From Bremia lactucae (Eukaryota; Oomycota; Peronosporomycetes; Peronosporales; Peronosporaceae), in NCBI RefSeq assembly GCF_004359215.1, contig NC_090611.1:4657223-4721222 (forward strand): a DNA stretch of 64,000 bases, read 5' to 3'. Below, in pieces: positions 1-10,424 of the stretch. The notes below the pieces were generated by a model that made no database searches, was not told the origin of the DNA, and worked only from the letters and a program-made list of their open reading frames with translations. How positions within the stretch are numbered: the stretch's first letter is position 1; each line of letters opens with the position of its first letter. The translations under genes and the position numbers were made by a program.

Positions 1-96
1 GGATCGAGAGTAGGCGCTTCTACTCTTGATCTGTATGCGCCTCCGAAGTTAACTTCGGAGATAACTCAATTACCAACCCTAGAACCTAAGCGGTTC

Positions 97-2566
97 TTGA
101 GAGATCTGCATTGTGGGAAAATCAAGCAGATCTGCGTACTCGTCACAGAGGACGATTACGTAACCGACATTCGGTCAGCGGTAATTTTTGCAGAGAAGAA
201 ACGGCTTCTCAGCAGCTCATCGATGGACGAAAGTGTCCTCGATGTGAAGACTCAAATTGAGAAATATACTACTCAATCCTGGGAGTCACTTAAGACAAAT
301 CCTTTATGCAAGGATTTGATTGAATTCAGGGATGTATTCCCTGAACCAATTCCATGCGAGTTGCCTAAGGATAAAGACACACGACATGAGAACGAGCTCA
401 AACCGGTCTCGAAGTACTGTGTCATGAAGCAGTGGCCACTGCCTCGTGAAAAATACTTCGATCGATAAAGAATTTATCGATCGATTAAAAGCGGACCATG
501 TGAGGGAGTCAACCTCCCCACATAGCTCTCTGACCTTCTGTGTGCGATGGCCAAAGGAGGGTGGCGGATAGTGCACGCATTCGACAAACTGAATGCTGCA
601 ACGGTACCGGCTCAAATGCCGATACCTAGAAAAGACGTAATCATAGATGGTATGTCTAAGAGTACCATCTTTTCGTCTATAGATATGATGGATGGATTTT
701 ATCAGAGCCTTATGCGTAAGCGGGATATCCCATACAGAGCAGTGAGCACTAACAGTCGGATGCTCTGAGAATGGCTAGTAATGCCACAGGGGCTTAGTAA
801 CGCCCCTGCAACATCCAACAGATGCGTAACGAATCTGTTGGAACCGGTGCGATTTCTCGCACCGAGTTATTTGACGATGTATTTGTCCATAGCCGGGCCA
901 TGGACGGAAAGACGGACGTAAAACTTCATAAAACTCACTTCGTCAGGTTCTTACACTTATGCTTTCGCATAAATTGTATGCAAATCTCAAGAAGTGTATA
1001 TTCGCTGCAAGCGAAATACCGCTTTTTGAGTGCATCGTCGGTAAACACGGCGTGCGCCCGGATCCCGAAAATATCAAGGCAATTACCGACTGGCCAGTCC
1101 AGCCGATGTCAAGGGACTTAGAAAGTTTCTTGGGCTAGCAGCGTAAGACGAGAAATGGTTATGGATCGCAGATTTTCAGCGTTCTTTTATAGGTATCAAG
1201 CAAAGCTTGATTCAATCGCCGATCTTGGCGATTGCAGATCACGACAGACCATTCCATGTAGTCCGTGACGCCAGCGACTTCGCAATCAGCTGTGCGTTAA
1301 TGCAATACGATAGAGACGGCGCGGAGCGAGTCGTCTGTTACCAATCGCGTCAGCTGCAACCAGCTGAACGCAATTACCCAGTTCACCACAAGGAACTCCT
1401 TGCCATGAAATATGCATTGGCTAAATTTAGGGTCTATCTCCTCGGAGATACACCGTTCATCGTATATATGGACCATGCGTCATTACGCACGGCCGTAATA
1501 GCCCACACCTCTCGCAAAGAATGGCGAGGTGGCTATCCTTATTCGCGGAGTATAATTTCTCCGTGGAATATAAAGCAGGACGACTTAATATCGCCAACCC
1601 GCTTTCGAGTCGACTGCGCATTCGAACAGTGAAAATGATCCCACTGTTGCAACACTTATTTAAAGTGTTGCGTCATCAACTTTGTTTGGTGTCATAAAGA
1701 AAGTCCACGCAAAAGATAAGGACCTTCTGCTTCAAATGGATTATCTGATAAATCCATCCGATAAATCTGTTAAAGATTTCCCGGCTGTATATCGATCGTC
1801 ATCCGATCAATACAAGACACGCAACGGCTTATTTTATTACGCAGCCGCTGTCGGCGACACCCCACGTGTCGTCGTCCCAGCTCACAATAATTTGCGCTTG
1901 CGCATCCTGTATGAATGTCACATTACACTAACAAGTGGGCATCGTGGACGTGAGAGAATTTATCTCACAGTAGGTCGCGACTTTTACTGGCCCTGCCAGT
2001 ATCAATTCATGCGCAAGTACATTCGTGCTTGCGAGATATGTCAACGGGTGAAGCCTAGCCCTTCATCCCGTGCACCTCTCCAACCTCTACCACTTCCGGC
2101 AGAATGTTGGCAGTCCGTATCTATGGACTTCGTCTTCGGATCTTCCGAAGATGATCACAAAAACAATGGAATTCTTGTTTTTGTAGGCGGATTCAGCAAG
2201 ATAATACATCTTGCTGCAGTACTAGAGTTGATCACGGCTCCGGGTTGCGCCCGTGTCTTTATTGACACGGTATTCAAACTCCACGGATTACCCCGTGAAC
2301 TGGTCTCGGATAGAGATCCACGGTTTACGGCGGAGTTTTGGTAATCCGTGTTCCGATCTCTCGGAACACGGCTGACCATGTCAACTTCTGATCATCCAGA
2401 GACAGATGGTCAGATGGAACGCGTAAATCGCGTCCTCGAAGAGACACTTCGAGATTACGTCCTATCGTATCTAAATTGGAGCGAGTTCTTGCCTATGGTC
2501 GAATTCGCCATCAATAATTCGGTGCATGTGTCTACAGCGCATACACCGTTCTTCGTGAATGGGTGA
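97..2566 (+). pseudogene. Gypsy pol polyprotein remnant (RT, RNase H, integrase)
   Basis: Broken pol. Residues of the pre-RT linker and RT start (DVFPEPIPCELPKD) lie at 97-468. RT continues at 547-768 (WRIVHAFDKLNAATVPAQMP; MDGFYQ) and, in another frame, to about 1130. RNase H is at 1207-1632 (PFHVVRDASDFA, VYMDHASLRTA). The integrase HHCC-type zinc finger and core are at 1682-2344 (SGHRGRE, CEICQRVKP, SMDFVFG, SDRDPRF), with the end of the core in a third frame at 2348-2566 (DHPETDGQMERVNRV). Pieces change frame at about 470-545, 770-820, 1130-1200 and 2344. The family normally makes one gag-pol polyprotein for reverse transcription and integration; this copy cannot. Family assignment is firm. 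Confidence 0.9.
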
Positions 2567-2875
2567 CGGCACGGGAGACGGAGCTGGCGATGAGGAATCA
2601 TCGTCATCGTCGGAACCAAACATGCTGTAGCAAATGCTACGAACACGTCTACCCGAATGAGCCCCCTCATTCGAAGGCTCATAGTCAGCCGCCTGACGAT
2701 GATCAGGCGACTGTTCTGTCCTCCCCGAGTCGGCCATTTCGTCTGACTCGCATTCATAGTCGACCTCCAGAGAGGGGTCGCATTCACATGGTCTATCACC
2801 ACGTGCACCCGCAACATATATAGTTGCGGGAGAAGATGACACTGCGGCAGACGGAACGTCTGCCGGAAGAGACAA
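2560..2875 (-). pseudogene. Antisense reading frame in Gypsy 3' region (family A)
   Basis: Minus-strand frame starting at 2875, about 190 bp inside the LTR. It encodes a hydrophilic, acidic protein with a serine/proline-rich stretch (FGSDDDDDSSSPAPSPVPSP). From about 2560 down to 2471 it is only the complement of integrase and should be ignored. The related copy at 44271-44720 has a recognisably similar antisense sequence (SGRTKQSPDRRQAADF against SGRTEQSPDHRQAADY; FGSNDKDDFSSSAPSPVRSP), although broken. No known domain is recognised. It may be an accessory antisense gene of the element or a fortuitous frame; see findings. Confidence 0.4.
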
Positions 2876-3062
2876 TTATGCGTCGCCCGCAGCTGCATGA
2901 ACCGCAGCCGAAGGCGCCGCGCTATTCGCATACCGCATGGACTTGTTAACCATGCGAAAGAATTTGGTTCTGACCAATCAACATCGTACTTAATCAAGTG
3001 GTCTTATAGTGACCACTCTATCCAATGACAGTCAGAGTGATTGTCGTTTAAAGGAGAGGTGA

Positions 3063-3506
3063 TGTAACGGGGTGTATCGTTACATGAAATTAACACTTAC
3101 AGGTTGTTAAATTATATATTATCTAGAAAGTAGATAATATTTGGAGAATGTTAGCTTACACGGTAATATTCTAAAAGCTCATCCATTGGTAGATATAGAC
3201 CCTTATATCTACTTTCTCCGCGGTCCAGTTGCGCTGGACGCACGCAAAGAAACAGACAGATAAGACTGTATAATATGTTTTGTATTAGTTTATAATTAAA
3301 CTGGTATTAATTAGATAGAAACAGAAGACCTTAATTGTATTAAATACAGTTTTTAATTATCCCTCTTTTAAGCAAGTGTTTTAAAGAGAGTCTTTCGTTT
3401 TCTGCACGTATCAGTGTACGTGAATTGACGTGAGGCACCACTCGAACTGAGGCAGTGCAAAGTGGACTTGTACTGAAGCAGTACAAGTCAGTTGTGCCCC
3501 GTTACA
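3063..3506 (+). repeat. LTR, family A (3' LTR)
   Basis: Begins TGTAACGGGGTG and ends CCCCGTTACA, so the termini are a 10-bp inverted repeat with canonical TG...CA ends. It is preceded by a purine-rich tract (AAAGGAGAGGTGA), as expected for a 3' LTR. A 25-nt palindrome (stem GACTTGTACTG, loop AAG) sits at 3465-3489. Other copies are at 25566, 44930, 50976, 51176 and 52147. It appears to have landed inside a family-B LTR, whose 3' part resumes at about 3507. Confidence 0.9.
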
Positions 3507-3880
3507 CCTTGTGGCATCCGTGATAACGGCTAGCGTCATCCGTTGCGCGAGGTATCTAGATAGATACGTTCGCGATACATGTTCGTGTTATCTATAGAGA
3601 CGACGTTTTTGATTGGTAAAAATATGTATTTTTATTTAATGCGATTAAATATAAATCAGTCTAAACTACTTCCTACTTAGTAAGTGCGCATGAGGAGCCG
3701 GATTACCGCTCCCGTGACGACACTTTACTAAAGTATTTAGCGCGTTGGGTGAGGTCGCTAAGGCTCCCACCACAACTACCTCACTGCACGCAAGAGAAGC
3801 AGGTTAAACCGCTTCCTCGCTGTGCTAGGGTGTATGTCTAAGTTATGCGTGGCCACATTACGACGTGCCCGCCTACACTT
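3507..3880 (+). repeat. LTR fragment, family B (+)
   Basis: Matches the 3' two-thirds of the LTRs at 18747, 28673 and 36000, including the paired segments around GCGAGGTATC/GATACG and the ending GCCCGCCTACA. The first ~190 bp are missing, replaced by the family-A LTR at 3063-3506. The primer-binding-like TTGGTAGC follows it directly, but the next sequence is minus-strand pol rather than a plus-strand leader, so this is a rearranged junction. Confidence 0.8.
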
Positions 3881-4864
3881 GGTAGCTCCCCCACTAAGAC
3901 TCGGGCTGCGCACAAACGAGACTGGCGTCCGAGGATGGCGCAGTCCGTTAATATAAAACGGTGTCTCATCCATACTGGTGTGGACACTGTTTTTTATAGC
4001 GAACTACAGAAAGGGCAATTGCTTGCTCCATTCTTTGGAAGTTGCTATAGTGCGTAAGACATCCACCACGACCCGAATGGCACGTTCAGTTTGGCCTTCG
4101 GTCTGGGGATGATCTGCAGTCGACATGTGGAGCTTGCTACCTAGCAGCTCGAACACATGTCGCCAAAAATCAGACGTAAGACGTGGATCCCGGTCCGATA
4201 CTATGGACTCGGCCATAGAAACATAAACTTCAGGGGATCAATTTTAACAAATCAAGAAAAAATACTTCAATAAATTCAAGGGTTTCTATGTTAAGATGTA
4301 TTTCATAGAGTGAAACGGCCCCTAAAAAAGATTTGACGAAAGCAAATTTTGATGGGACATCCTGTGTAGTCGGTAAACATGATTCAGGAACAAGAGAGCT
4401 GCCTCCTTGCCTGTGATCGATGTCTTACATGGTGCTAAATGCACCATCTTGCTCAGTCTGTCTACAAAGACGACTAGCCCTGTCCGACCCTTATGATCGG
4501 GCGGCATGCCAAACATGAAGTCCAGACTTACTGACTTCCAACAGTTGGTTGGAATCGGTAGCGGCTTCAGTGGCGCACTGCTGGACGGTGCAGGCTTAAT
4601 GCGCTGACACTGTTCGCAAGAGCGAATATAGTTGGCCACCCATCTATATAGGTGTGGCCACCAAAATTCCTCTGACACTCGTAAGAATGTCTTTTCACGG
4701 CCCAGATGCCCACTAGATGGCGCATCATGGAGCTCGTGAAGGGTCATCAGCTTGAGGTCTGTGTCATGAGGCACATAGATTCCCAAGGAATCACAAGGTG
4801 ACAGCTGATGCCATAACAGGCCATCGATGAAGCTAAAGCGATTTACCTCAGCTTTCTCCTGCAT
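3776..4864 (-). pseudogene. Gypsy integrase remnant
   Basis: The zinc-binding and first core part lies at 4864-4322 (SGHLGREKTF, CEQCQRIKPAPSSSAP, SLDFMFGMPPDHKGRTG, VDRLSKMVHLAPC). The second core part is at 4216-4004 (SDRDPRLTSDFW, STADHPQTEGQTERA) and the C-terminal part at 3973-3776 (TPFYINGLRHPRTPVSF). About 110 bp at roughly 4217-4340 split the core between the two catalytic-region halves and have no counterpart in the copy at 32921-33990. The copy cannot be functional. Confidence 0.85.
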
Positions 4865-4969
4865 TTTTTCGACCCCTCAGTGGTAGATGCGGACTCATGC
4901 GTCTCGCACGCTGGTTATTGCCATCGCTCTTCGGAAAGGGATTCCTCTTGCTGGGCGTCTTCGCCCCAG

Positions 4970-5960
4970 CAGGGGCCCAGGCATAGCAGCGCTCATATGA
5001 CTGCGCTTGCCACATTTGTGACAGACAACGTCTGCATTGCCCAACTCCATGGAAGTGACACCTGTTCTCTCGGCCGACGGCTTATACCAAGCTATCGCCG
5101 AGGCACTGTTGTAAAATTTCTCCTCAACTAAGGCAATTTGGATTCCATCGTTGACGGCACCTTTCTAATAAGAGCCTGTCACGATGAGCCATGACGTATT
5201 CCGTTCATAAACTTGGGCACTTTTATGTGCTCCCCAATCGGACCTACGGTAATTGATCCCGACAGCTAGTGCATCTCCTGCACATGCTCTTGCATAGATC
5301 GCTTCGCCTGCCACGCCCCGAAAACGCGCACCTTATGCAACACCTCGTTGTTTGGTGGCTGGCACATGGCGCGAGTCTTTGTCTTATAATCGCCCATGAA
5401 GGGAACACCTTGAATACGCTATACCCGCCGAGTAAGCCCACTCTGAGGCTTTACCGCGCGGGTGCGACATGGAGTACGGCACCATCGGGCTGTCATCTTC
5501 GATTAGCTGCGACACACCGCATTGCTTTACTGCTAACAGCCGATGGATATCGTGCGCGCTGCAGTTCCATCGAACTTGGGCGGGTCCATCCGAATAAGCC
5601 TCGGCTGAGAGCGGAGAGCATCTTAACAGTCCTGTTGAAAGCCTCGCTTCGAGCCTGCTCTCGCCTTAGCTCATCCTGAGTCTGTGTGACAGACTCCGCC
5701 GTAGCATGGCTTTGTGCCTCGGACGCGACCCTTCGCTGTCCGAGCATGAGTGCGTCAAACTGCTCCAACTGAGTAACATGTTGCTCAGGAGACTACCCAA
5801 GACCCTGGCCATGGCTTGTTCCCTAAGTCCCTGCGCCGTCTGCTCAGCCAACTCCCGATGATGTTCGGAGGTGGGGGGAAATGAGTCCAATCGATATTGA
5901 GGCTCATCCTCACGTACACGCTCAAAGATGCGGGTCGTGGGAAGGATTTCAAGTTCCACC
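4970..5960 (-). pseudogene. Gypsy gag remnant
   Basis: The N-terminal gag part lies at about 5960-5666 and continues at 5768-5493 (MEQFDALMLGQRRVASEAQ, TQTQDELRREQARSEAFNRT), an amphipathic, coiled-coil-like stretch. At about 5110-4970 the minus strand encodes a degenerate CCHC zinc knuckle (CHKCGKRSHM, last Cys lost) like the intact one at 30139-30180. Frames shift repeatedly. Gag normally packages element RNA; this copy is decayed. Confidence 0.7.
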
Positions 5961-5963
5961 AAG

Positions 5964-6496
5964 TGTAGACGGGCGCTACTTAAAGCTGCCACGTACTACG
6001 CACGCACACACCTTCGACGATTTACCGCCTTCTCTCACGTGCAGTGAGGTTTGTGGTGGGCGCCTTAGCGACCTCACCCAACTCACGAAGTACACTGATA
6101 AAAGTGTCGTCACGGGAGCGGTAATCCGGCTCCTCGTGCAAACTTATCAAGTATATTGTAAGTTTAAGACTGATTTATATTTAATCGCATTAAATATAAA
6201 TTTCTGTTATTACCTAGCATAAATGCCGTCTTTGTAGATAGACTAATATGTGCTGCGAGCGTATCGTTTTTGGGTATTTCGCATAGCGGATGACGCTAGG
6301 ATGTACCAATGTGCATCACATACATAAGGGTGGGTCACATATATATGAAGCACACTTAAGTGGTAGGTTTTTTTTTTATTACTTCAATTAAGTACCTAGG
6401 AATTTAAGTTGAATATAACAATTCCAACGTAAATACTTCTTTATTATTTTCTCTTACAGAAATAATATTCATGTTTTAACGGTACACCCCGTTCCA
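5964..6496 (-). repeat. LTR of the minus-strand Gypsy remnant (B-like variant)
   Basis: On the minus strand it begins TGGAACGGGGTG (at 6496) and ends GCCCGTCTACA (at 5964). The second half matches family-B LTRs (GAGGAGCCGGATTACCGCTC, TTGGGTGAGGTCGC). The first half is diverged, and its first bases resemble the family-A start. A putative primer-binding site follows on the inner side (CTTGGTGGAACTTGAAAT, minus strand). Confidence 0.7.
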
Positions 6497-6729
6497 TTTC
6501 GTGCTAAACTGACGGCCCCGGGTCACTCGATGTTATGTAAGAGCTAATTCCTGTCTAGGACAGCGACTCAAAGAAGTAATTCACTATTCTTTCCAATCCT
6601 GGGTGCAGGTCCTAGTGCCGTGTCATCTTTTGTGCATTTGGGCATGTAAGTTCAGTGCTTAACAATTAATTCATTGTAAATGCCCACATAACGCGATAAT
6701 CTTTTATCGATAAAGTCATCCAAGAATCT
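6497..6729. other. Intergenic, no gene seen
   Basis: Unique-looking sequence between the LTR and the 3' end of the DUF4460-like gene; it probably holds that gene's 3' UTR. No repeat or reading frame of note. Confidence 0.5.
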
Positions 6730-7833
6730 TTACTCGCTCTGTTGATTACAAGCTTCCGCAGTGAATCTCGTAACGTCCAAGGAGCTTTGAGCAATGACGT
6801 TCTCGAGACGCTTTTCAATATCGACGGTATGAAGCAAAATTCGCTGCATTAGAATCGCCGAGTCGCCATCTAATCCAGGAATCAGTGCCTGTAGATTCCG
6901 TTCGCCTTGCCACAATTGAATAACTCCCGCTTTCAGTGAATACCCTTGAGCATCGAGGTCATCGAGACCTGATCCGTGTTCAAAATGAGTTTTAATAGCT
7001 TGCTGTTGCTTGTCGTCGTCGTCAAGATATGGCACGACAGCAATAAGCTGCAACGTGTCGTCTAACTCATTCAGAACCTTTTCAATCGAATGATCTTCTG
7101 GTGCTTTACGATCCACGGGATTATAAGCCGGAGCTGAAGAATGCCGTTCTTCGCGCTTGGCCTCGTGACGGTCGTTCTCATGCGTTTCATCTTCCTTTTC
7201 AAAGCCTAAATTTGGATTCTCTACTGCGTGTTTACCTACACTTTTGCCCCAGCTTCCTTTGTCCCATTGAAAGACCTCAGGGAGCCCACAGTTGCTGAAA
7301 AATTGACCCAATGCCTCCTCTACCAACGTATTACATGCACCTCCCGTCGTGCGTAGTTGCAACTCGACTTCTTTAAATTCACCCTCGATAGGTGTTTTTA
7401 AAAAAAATGGAAGTTTTAAGGTCTTGGCTGGGGGAAATTGATTGTGTTTCTCAATGGCGTCCAGGATGCCCAAGAGCTCTTTGTACGATTCCTCATTTGC
7501 GCGCTGCTGCGTTGGATACTGTCCAAAGAGATCCGGATGCGTACGCAAATAGAGCTTGCGCAACGTTTCTTTAAGAATTGGCACCTTGACTCCTTTTTGG
7601 CTCTTGTTGACGCGTAATTTCTTCCGACGGAGCGTGCGTTCGCTGACTTTTGTTCGTACAAAACTAATGCTGCTGGTTCGGGTTGATAGGAATGGAGGGT
7701 CGATAGAGCAAGGCACGCGGTGCTTATGCATTTGTTGCCAGGGAATTGCTGTGCTTAAGCGTGTAGACGCGTGCATTTGGAAGCGAGAAACGATAAGCGT
7801 CTGACGAGCTAGTGCGACGAAGCCCATTACCAC
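6730..7833 (-). CDS. DUF4460 / TCAIM-like mitochondrial protein
   Basis: Intact single-exon frame of 367 residues. The N-terminus is basic, hydroxylated and free of acidic residues for about 45 residues, typical of a mitochondrial presequence (inference). Residues about 85-190 resemble DUF4460, the J-like domain of animal T-cell activation inhibitor, mitochondrial: LRKLYLRTHPDLFGQYP with HPDLF at 99-103, then NEESYKELLGIL. Residues about 250-350 form a helical C-terminal block shared with the next gene. The paralogue's start aligns with Met3 (MGFVALARQ), so translation may begin at 7827. A TTCATTCT motif on the minus strand at 7857-7864 fits the oomycete initiator consensus just upstream. Function is unknown; animal relatives are mitochondrial. 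The domain call is fairly confident. Confidence 0.82.
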   Translation of the reverse strand: MVMGFVALARQTLIVSRFQMHASTRLSTAIPWQQMHKHRVPCSIDPPFLSTRTSSISFVRTKVSERTLRRKKLRVNKSQKGVKVPILKETLRKLYLRTHPDLFGQYPTQQRANEESYKELLGILDAIEKHNQFPPAKTLKLPFFLKTPIEGEFKEVELQLRTTGGACNTLVEEALGQFFSNCGLPEVFQWDKGSWGKSVGKHAVENPNLGFEKEDETHENDRHEAKREERHSSAPAYNPVDRKAPEDHSIEKVLNELDDTLQLIAVVPYLDDDDKQQQAIKTHFEHGSGLDDLDAQGYSLKAGVIQLWQGERNLQALIPGLDGDSAILMQRILLHTVDIEKRLENVIAQSSLDVTRFTAEACNQQSE

Positions 7834-8189
7834 CGCTTTTCAGAGCCCTGAAGGCAAGAATGAATAAAATTATTTATCACTTTTTTTGAGAGCAAAATAT
7901 GCGTTTTTCGTAATGAGCACAAATTCGGGTCATGCCTGAAATTACATGTTGCCCATTTTCTTGTGCATTTTACGGCGAGGTATTCTTACAATCGTTCTTT
8001 ATTTCTAACATAAGATAAGGAGAATTTATCAATGGTGCAAGTATACGTACATCATTTATACGGGACTTAGACGTCTTGATTGCCTGTGTCGAATCAAAAG
8101 TTAAGAGCAAAAGCAAAGCACGCGGGCTCGACCAAGATCTCCGCAATACCTTGATGGTGTCGAGATGACTTCTTTTTTAACGGACAATC
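7834..8189. other. Spacer between tandem paralogues
   Basis: About 355 bp between the two same-strand DUF4460-family genes. It should hold the 3' end of the right gene's transcript and the promoter of the left gene, including the initiator-like motif at 7857-7864. No other gene seen. Confidence 0.5.
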
Positions 8190-8810
8190 TCAAATGACCT
8201 GATTGTCTTCTTGCAACTCATCTTTGTCATCGGGATCAACTCCACCATTCGAGAGCATCTCACGCACTTTTCTCTCAATATTAAGCGTGTGGAGCAGGAT
8301 ACGCTGCAGAATCTGGGCCGAATCGGTATCCAATCCCTCAACAATCTTTGTAAGGTCGCGCTCACCCTTCCAAATCTTATGCGTCCCAGCTTTAATATTA
8401 TACCCACGTTCATCAATCTCATCAAGACCACTGCCACTCTCAAAGTGTTGGCGCACTTCCCCATACTCCTCTTCATCCATCAGTGGCACAGCAGCAATAA
8501 TTTCAAAAACTTCATTGAGCTCTTTCAGCAAGTTTTCAATCGAAGCATCTTCAATTGTCATTTCACTGTCGTCAAATGCTAGCGTAGGTTCAATTTCGTT
8601 CTCTTCTGGCAGGACCACACGCTCGCTCACCTTTGTTCGCAAAAAGCCTACTCGAGTCGATAGGATCGGAGACTCCATCGCACAGGGCAAGCGCTGCCAC
8701 TTCGTTCGCTGCAAGAATTGCTCATTAGCTACAAGAGGACAAACGCGCATACGGGAATAGAGGAATCGAGAAGTGGCGCGTGCCTGACGAGCTACCGACA
8801 TGAAGGCCAT
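8190..8810 (-). CDS. Paralogue of the DUF4460-like gene lacking the J-like middle domain
   Basis: Intact single-exon frame of 206 residues, head-to-tail with 6730-7833. Its first ~65 residues match the neighbour's N-terminus (VARQ...SRF, ILSTR...FVRTKVSER against ILSTR...FLRTKVSER). Residues about 90-190 match the neighbour's C-terminal block (HFESGSGLDEIDERGYNIKA against HFEHGSGLDDLDAQGYSLKA; QRILLHTLNIERK against QRILLHTVDIEKR). The ~165 residues between, which carry the HPDLF motif in the longer copy, are absent. The mitochondrial-like N-terminus is kept. The shared blocks define a conserved domain with no function known to me. Either this gene lost the middle or the other gained it. Confidence 0.8.
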   Translation of the reverse strand: MAFMSVARQARATSRFLYSRMRVCPLVANEQFLQRTKWQRLPCAMESPILSTRVGFLRTKVSERVVLPEENEIEPTLAFDDSEMTIEDASIENLLKELNEVFEIIAAVPLMDEEEYGEVRQHFESGSGLDEIDERGYNIKAGTHKIWKGERDLTKIVEGLDTDSAQILQRILLHTLNIERKVREMLSNGGVDPDDKDELQEDNQVI

Positions 8811-10424
8811 GACGCAAGGCGAAGAGTGTTGTTTTTATTGGTTTTGAGTCATTTCTTGTACAGCGTGATATTAGGTACGTAGTCCATTATTGCTTCAAAA
8901 CTTTTTTTATTTTCAAGCTGACAAGCAATAGTAGCCGAAGATGCTTTTTTAGCCGCTTAATACTCCATAATAGCTCAAATTTAAAATTTAAAATAGTTTC
9001 TTACATCCTTGACAACCTCAAAATGGAAACTGCAAAAAAAAAGTAGCGTAAATAATACTGTACATACAGTACATCGTCTGATACAACCGTTTGCTCTTGA
9101 GGTCACGGGAGAGCTGTAACATGAGTTATTTAAATAGTGTCGGAAAACCTAAAGTGACCTCAGGCAATTTGCATACAAGGCCAATGCAAGTCTTTAACGC
9201 TACCAGTAGCTAGAAAGCCTGTTGCATGTGACAGAAAAACACGATCTAGAATATTTTCGTGCCTTACATAATAGCACTCCTCTGAATTATGCAATGCGGA
9301 GACCTCCAACACATTCATGAGCGCACATTGCAATGAAGTTCAGTCGCAAATAATAAACTGTTTTTGGGAATATGCGTCCAATATTGCGCAAAAGTTTGTT
9401 TCGCGAGGAACATGAAAGTTTGCAGCGATTGATCGAAGAGCATTTTTTTATTTGGTGATGAGCAAGCTAAGTGACTCCTACACGGCCCCGAAGACTTCGC
9501 AAAAAAAATTGCGTCTTAATACGGCAATGTGAAGAATGCGTCTTTTTACATGACAGGACGTCGACGCTGGCATACCTCTAAATCGTTAAGTTGCTTGCTA
9601 ATCACTTTTGAGTACCGCGAGTTTTTACGTGTTTGTATAGAAGTCGGATGAAAACCTATTTGCGCTTAAAATATTAGAGGAAGGCACCTTGAATTCTCTT
9701 GGTAGAACCACCTTTTGCCATCACGGCCGGTCGGCTGCTTTTGTTTTGATACGGAAAACAGCCTGCATTTTCGTGGCTTATTGCAGTTAGGACGTCGACA
9801 GCTTGATTTAAACCTCGCATTAGCTTGAACGATATTGTGCTTTCCCTTGAAATTAATTAGCTATTTCTTACATCGCAGTGTTCTAGCCATTAATTTTTAG
9901 CATCACATTCCAGAATCTTAAGTTGTAATCGCGATAACTTTTTTTCTGTTTGAAAGTAATCGTTAAAAGGTATAACAACTCCCGCCAAACAAAATAATTG
10001 AAAATTGCTGCTGCAGTGCGAGGGAGCACCAGCGCAGACTACTCGTATAATTGTATACTCTAATAATAATCTAAAAGATTTGCATATCCATTCCAACGAA
10101 AGAAGACCTTCACGATTACAGTCTGTCAGAAAAAAATTAAAATCCGCCCGTGTCTAGCATTTTAAATACTGAAAATTCGGGATCTAATTACGCACCTTGT
10201 GATAGTCAAACCCAATAAGAGCTCTGCAGACCTAATTGGCCTGGCGTCGAATGAATAAGAAGTATCTCTGACATTTATTTTGTCTAGCTTGGTCCCGACG
10301 AACAAAAAAAAAAATAGTGCGTTTGATACACGCTGAATGATAGCTTTTAGATTTTTTTAATTATCTGAAACTTACTCAATTCAGCAAAAACTTGGACAAG
10401 ACAAACGTAATTTAAACACTCAAT
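8811..10424. other. AT-rich intergenic region, no gene recognised
   Basis: About 1.6 kb, rich in A/T homopolymers. The longest frame (9890-10096, minus, 68 codons) looks like nothing recognisable and is probably chance. No LTR ends, pol motifs or RNA genes found. It includes the 5' flank of 8190-8810 and the 3' flank of 10425-11222. Confidence 0.5.

Larger units (their letters stand above)
1..3506 (+). mobile_element. Ty3/Gypsy family-A element, 3' part with LTR
   Basis: The element enters from the left edge of the window and ends in an LTR at 3063-3506. In order it shows the linker before reverse transcriptase, reverse transcriptase, RNase H and integrase, all (+). Base 1 corresponds to about 20462 in the related copy at 19319-23706. 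Relative to the copy at 40684-45384, roughly 1.8 kb is missing at about 2566, between integrase and the antisense region. It is a dead copy with several frameshifts and stops. Confidence 0.9.
3882..6496 (-). mobile_element. Ty3/Gypsy remnant on the minus strand
   Basis: Read right to left: LTR 5964-6496, gag 5960-4970, then a deletion, then integrase 4864-3776. Protease, reverse transcriptase and RNase H are absent: the gag zinc-knuckle region (about 4970-5110) is joined nearly directly to the integrase zinc finger (4864). The gag resembles the one at 29280-30265 (QRRVASEAQSHA against QRRAASEAQSHA), so it is related to family B. The left end is joined to a plus-strand LTR fragment, so the original 3' LTR is not in place. 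Confidence 0.85.
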
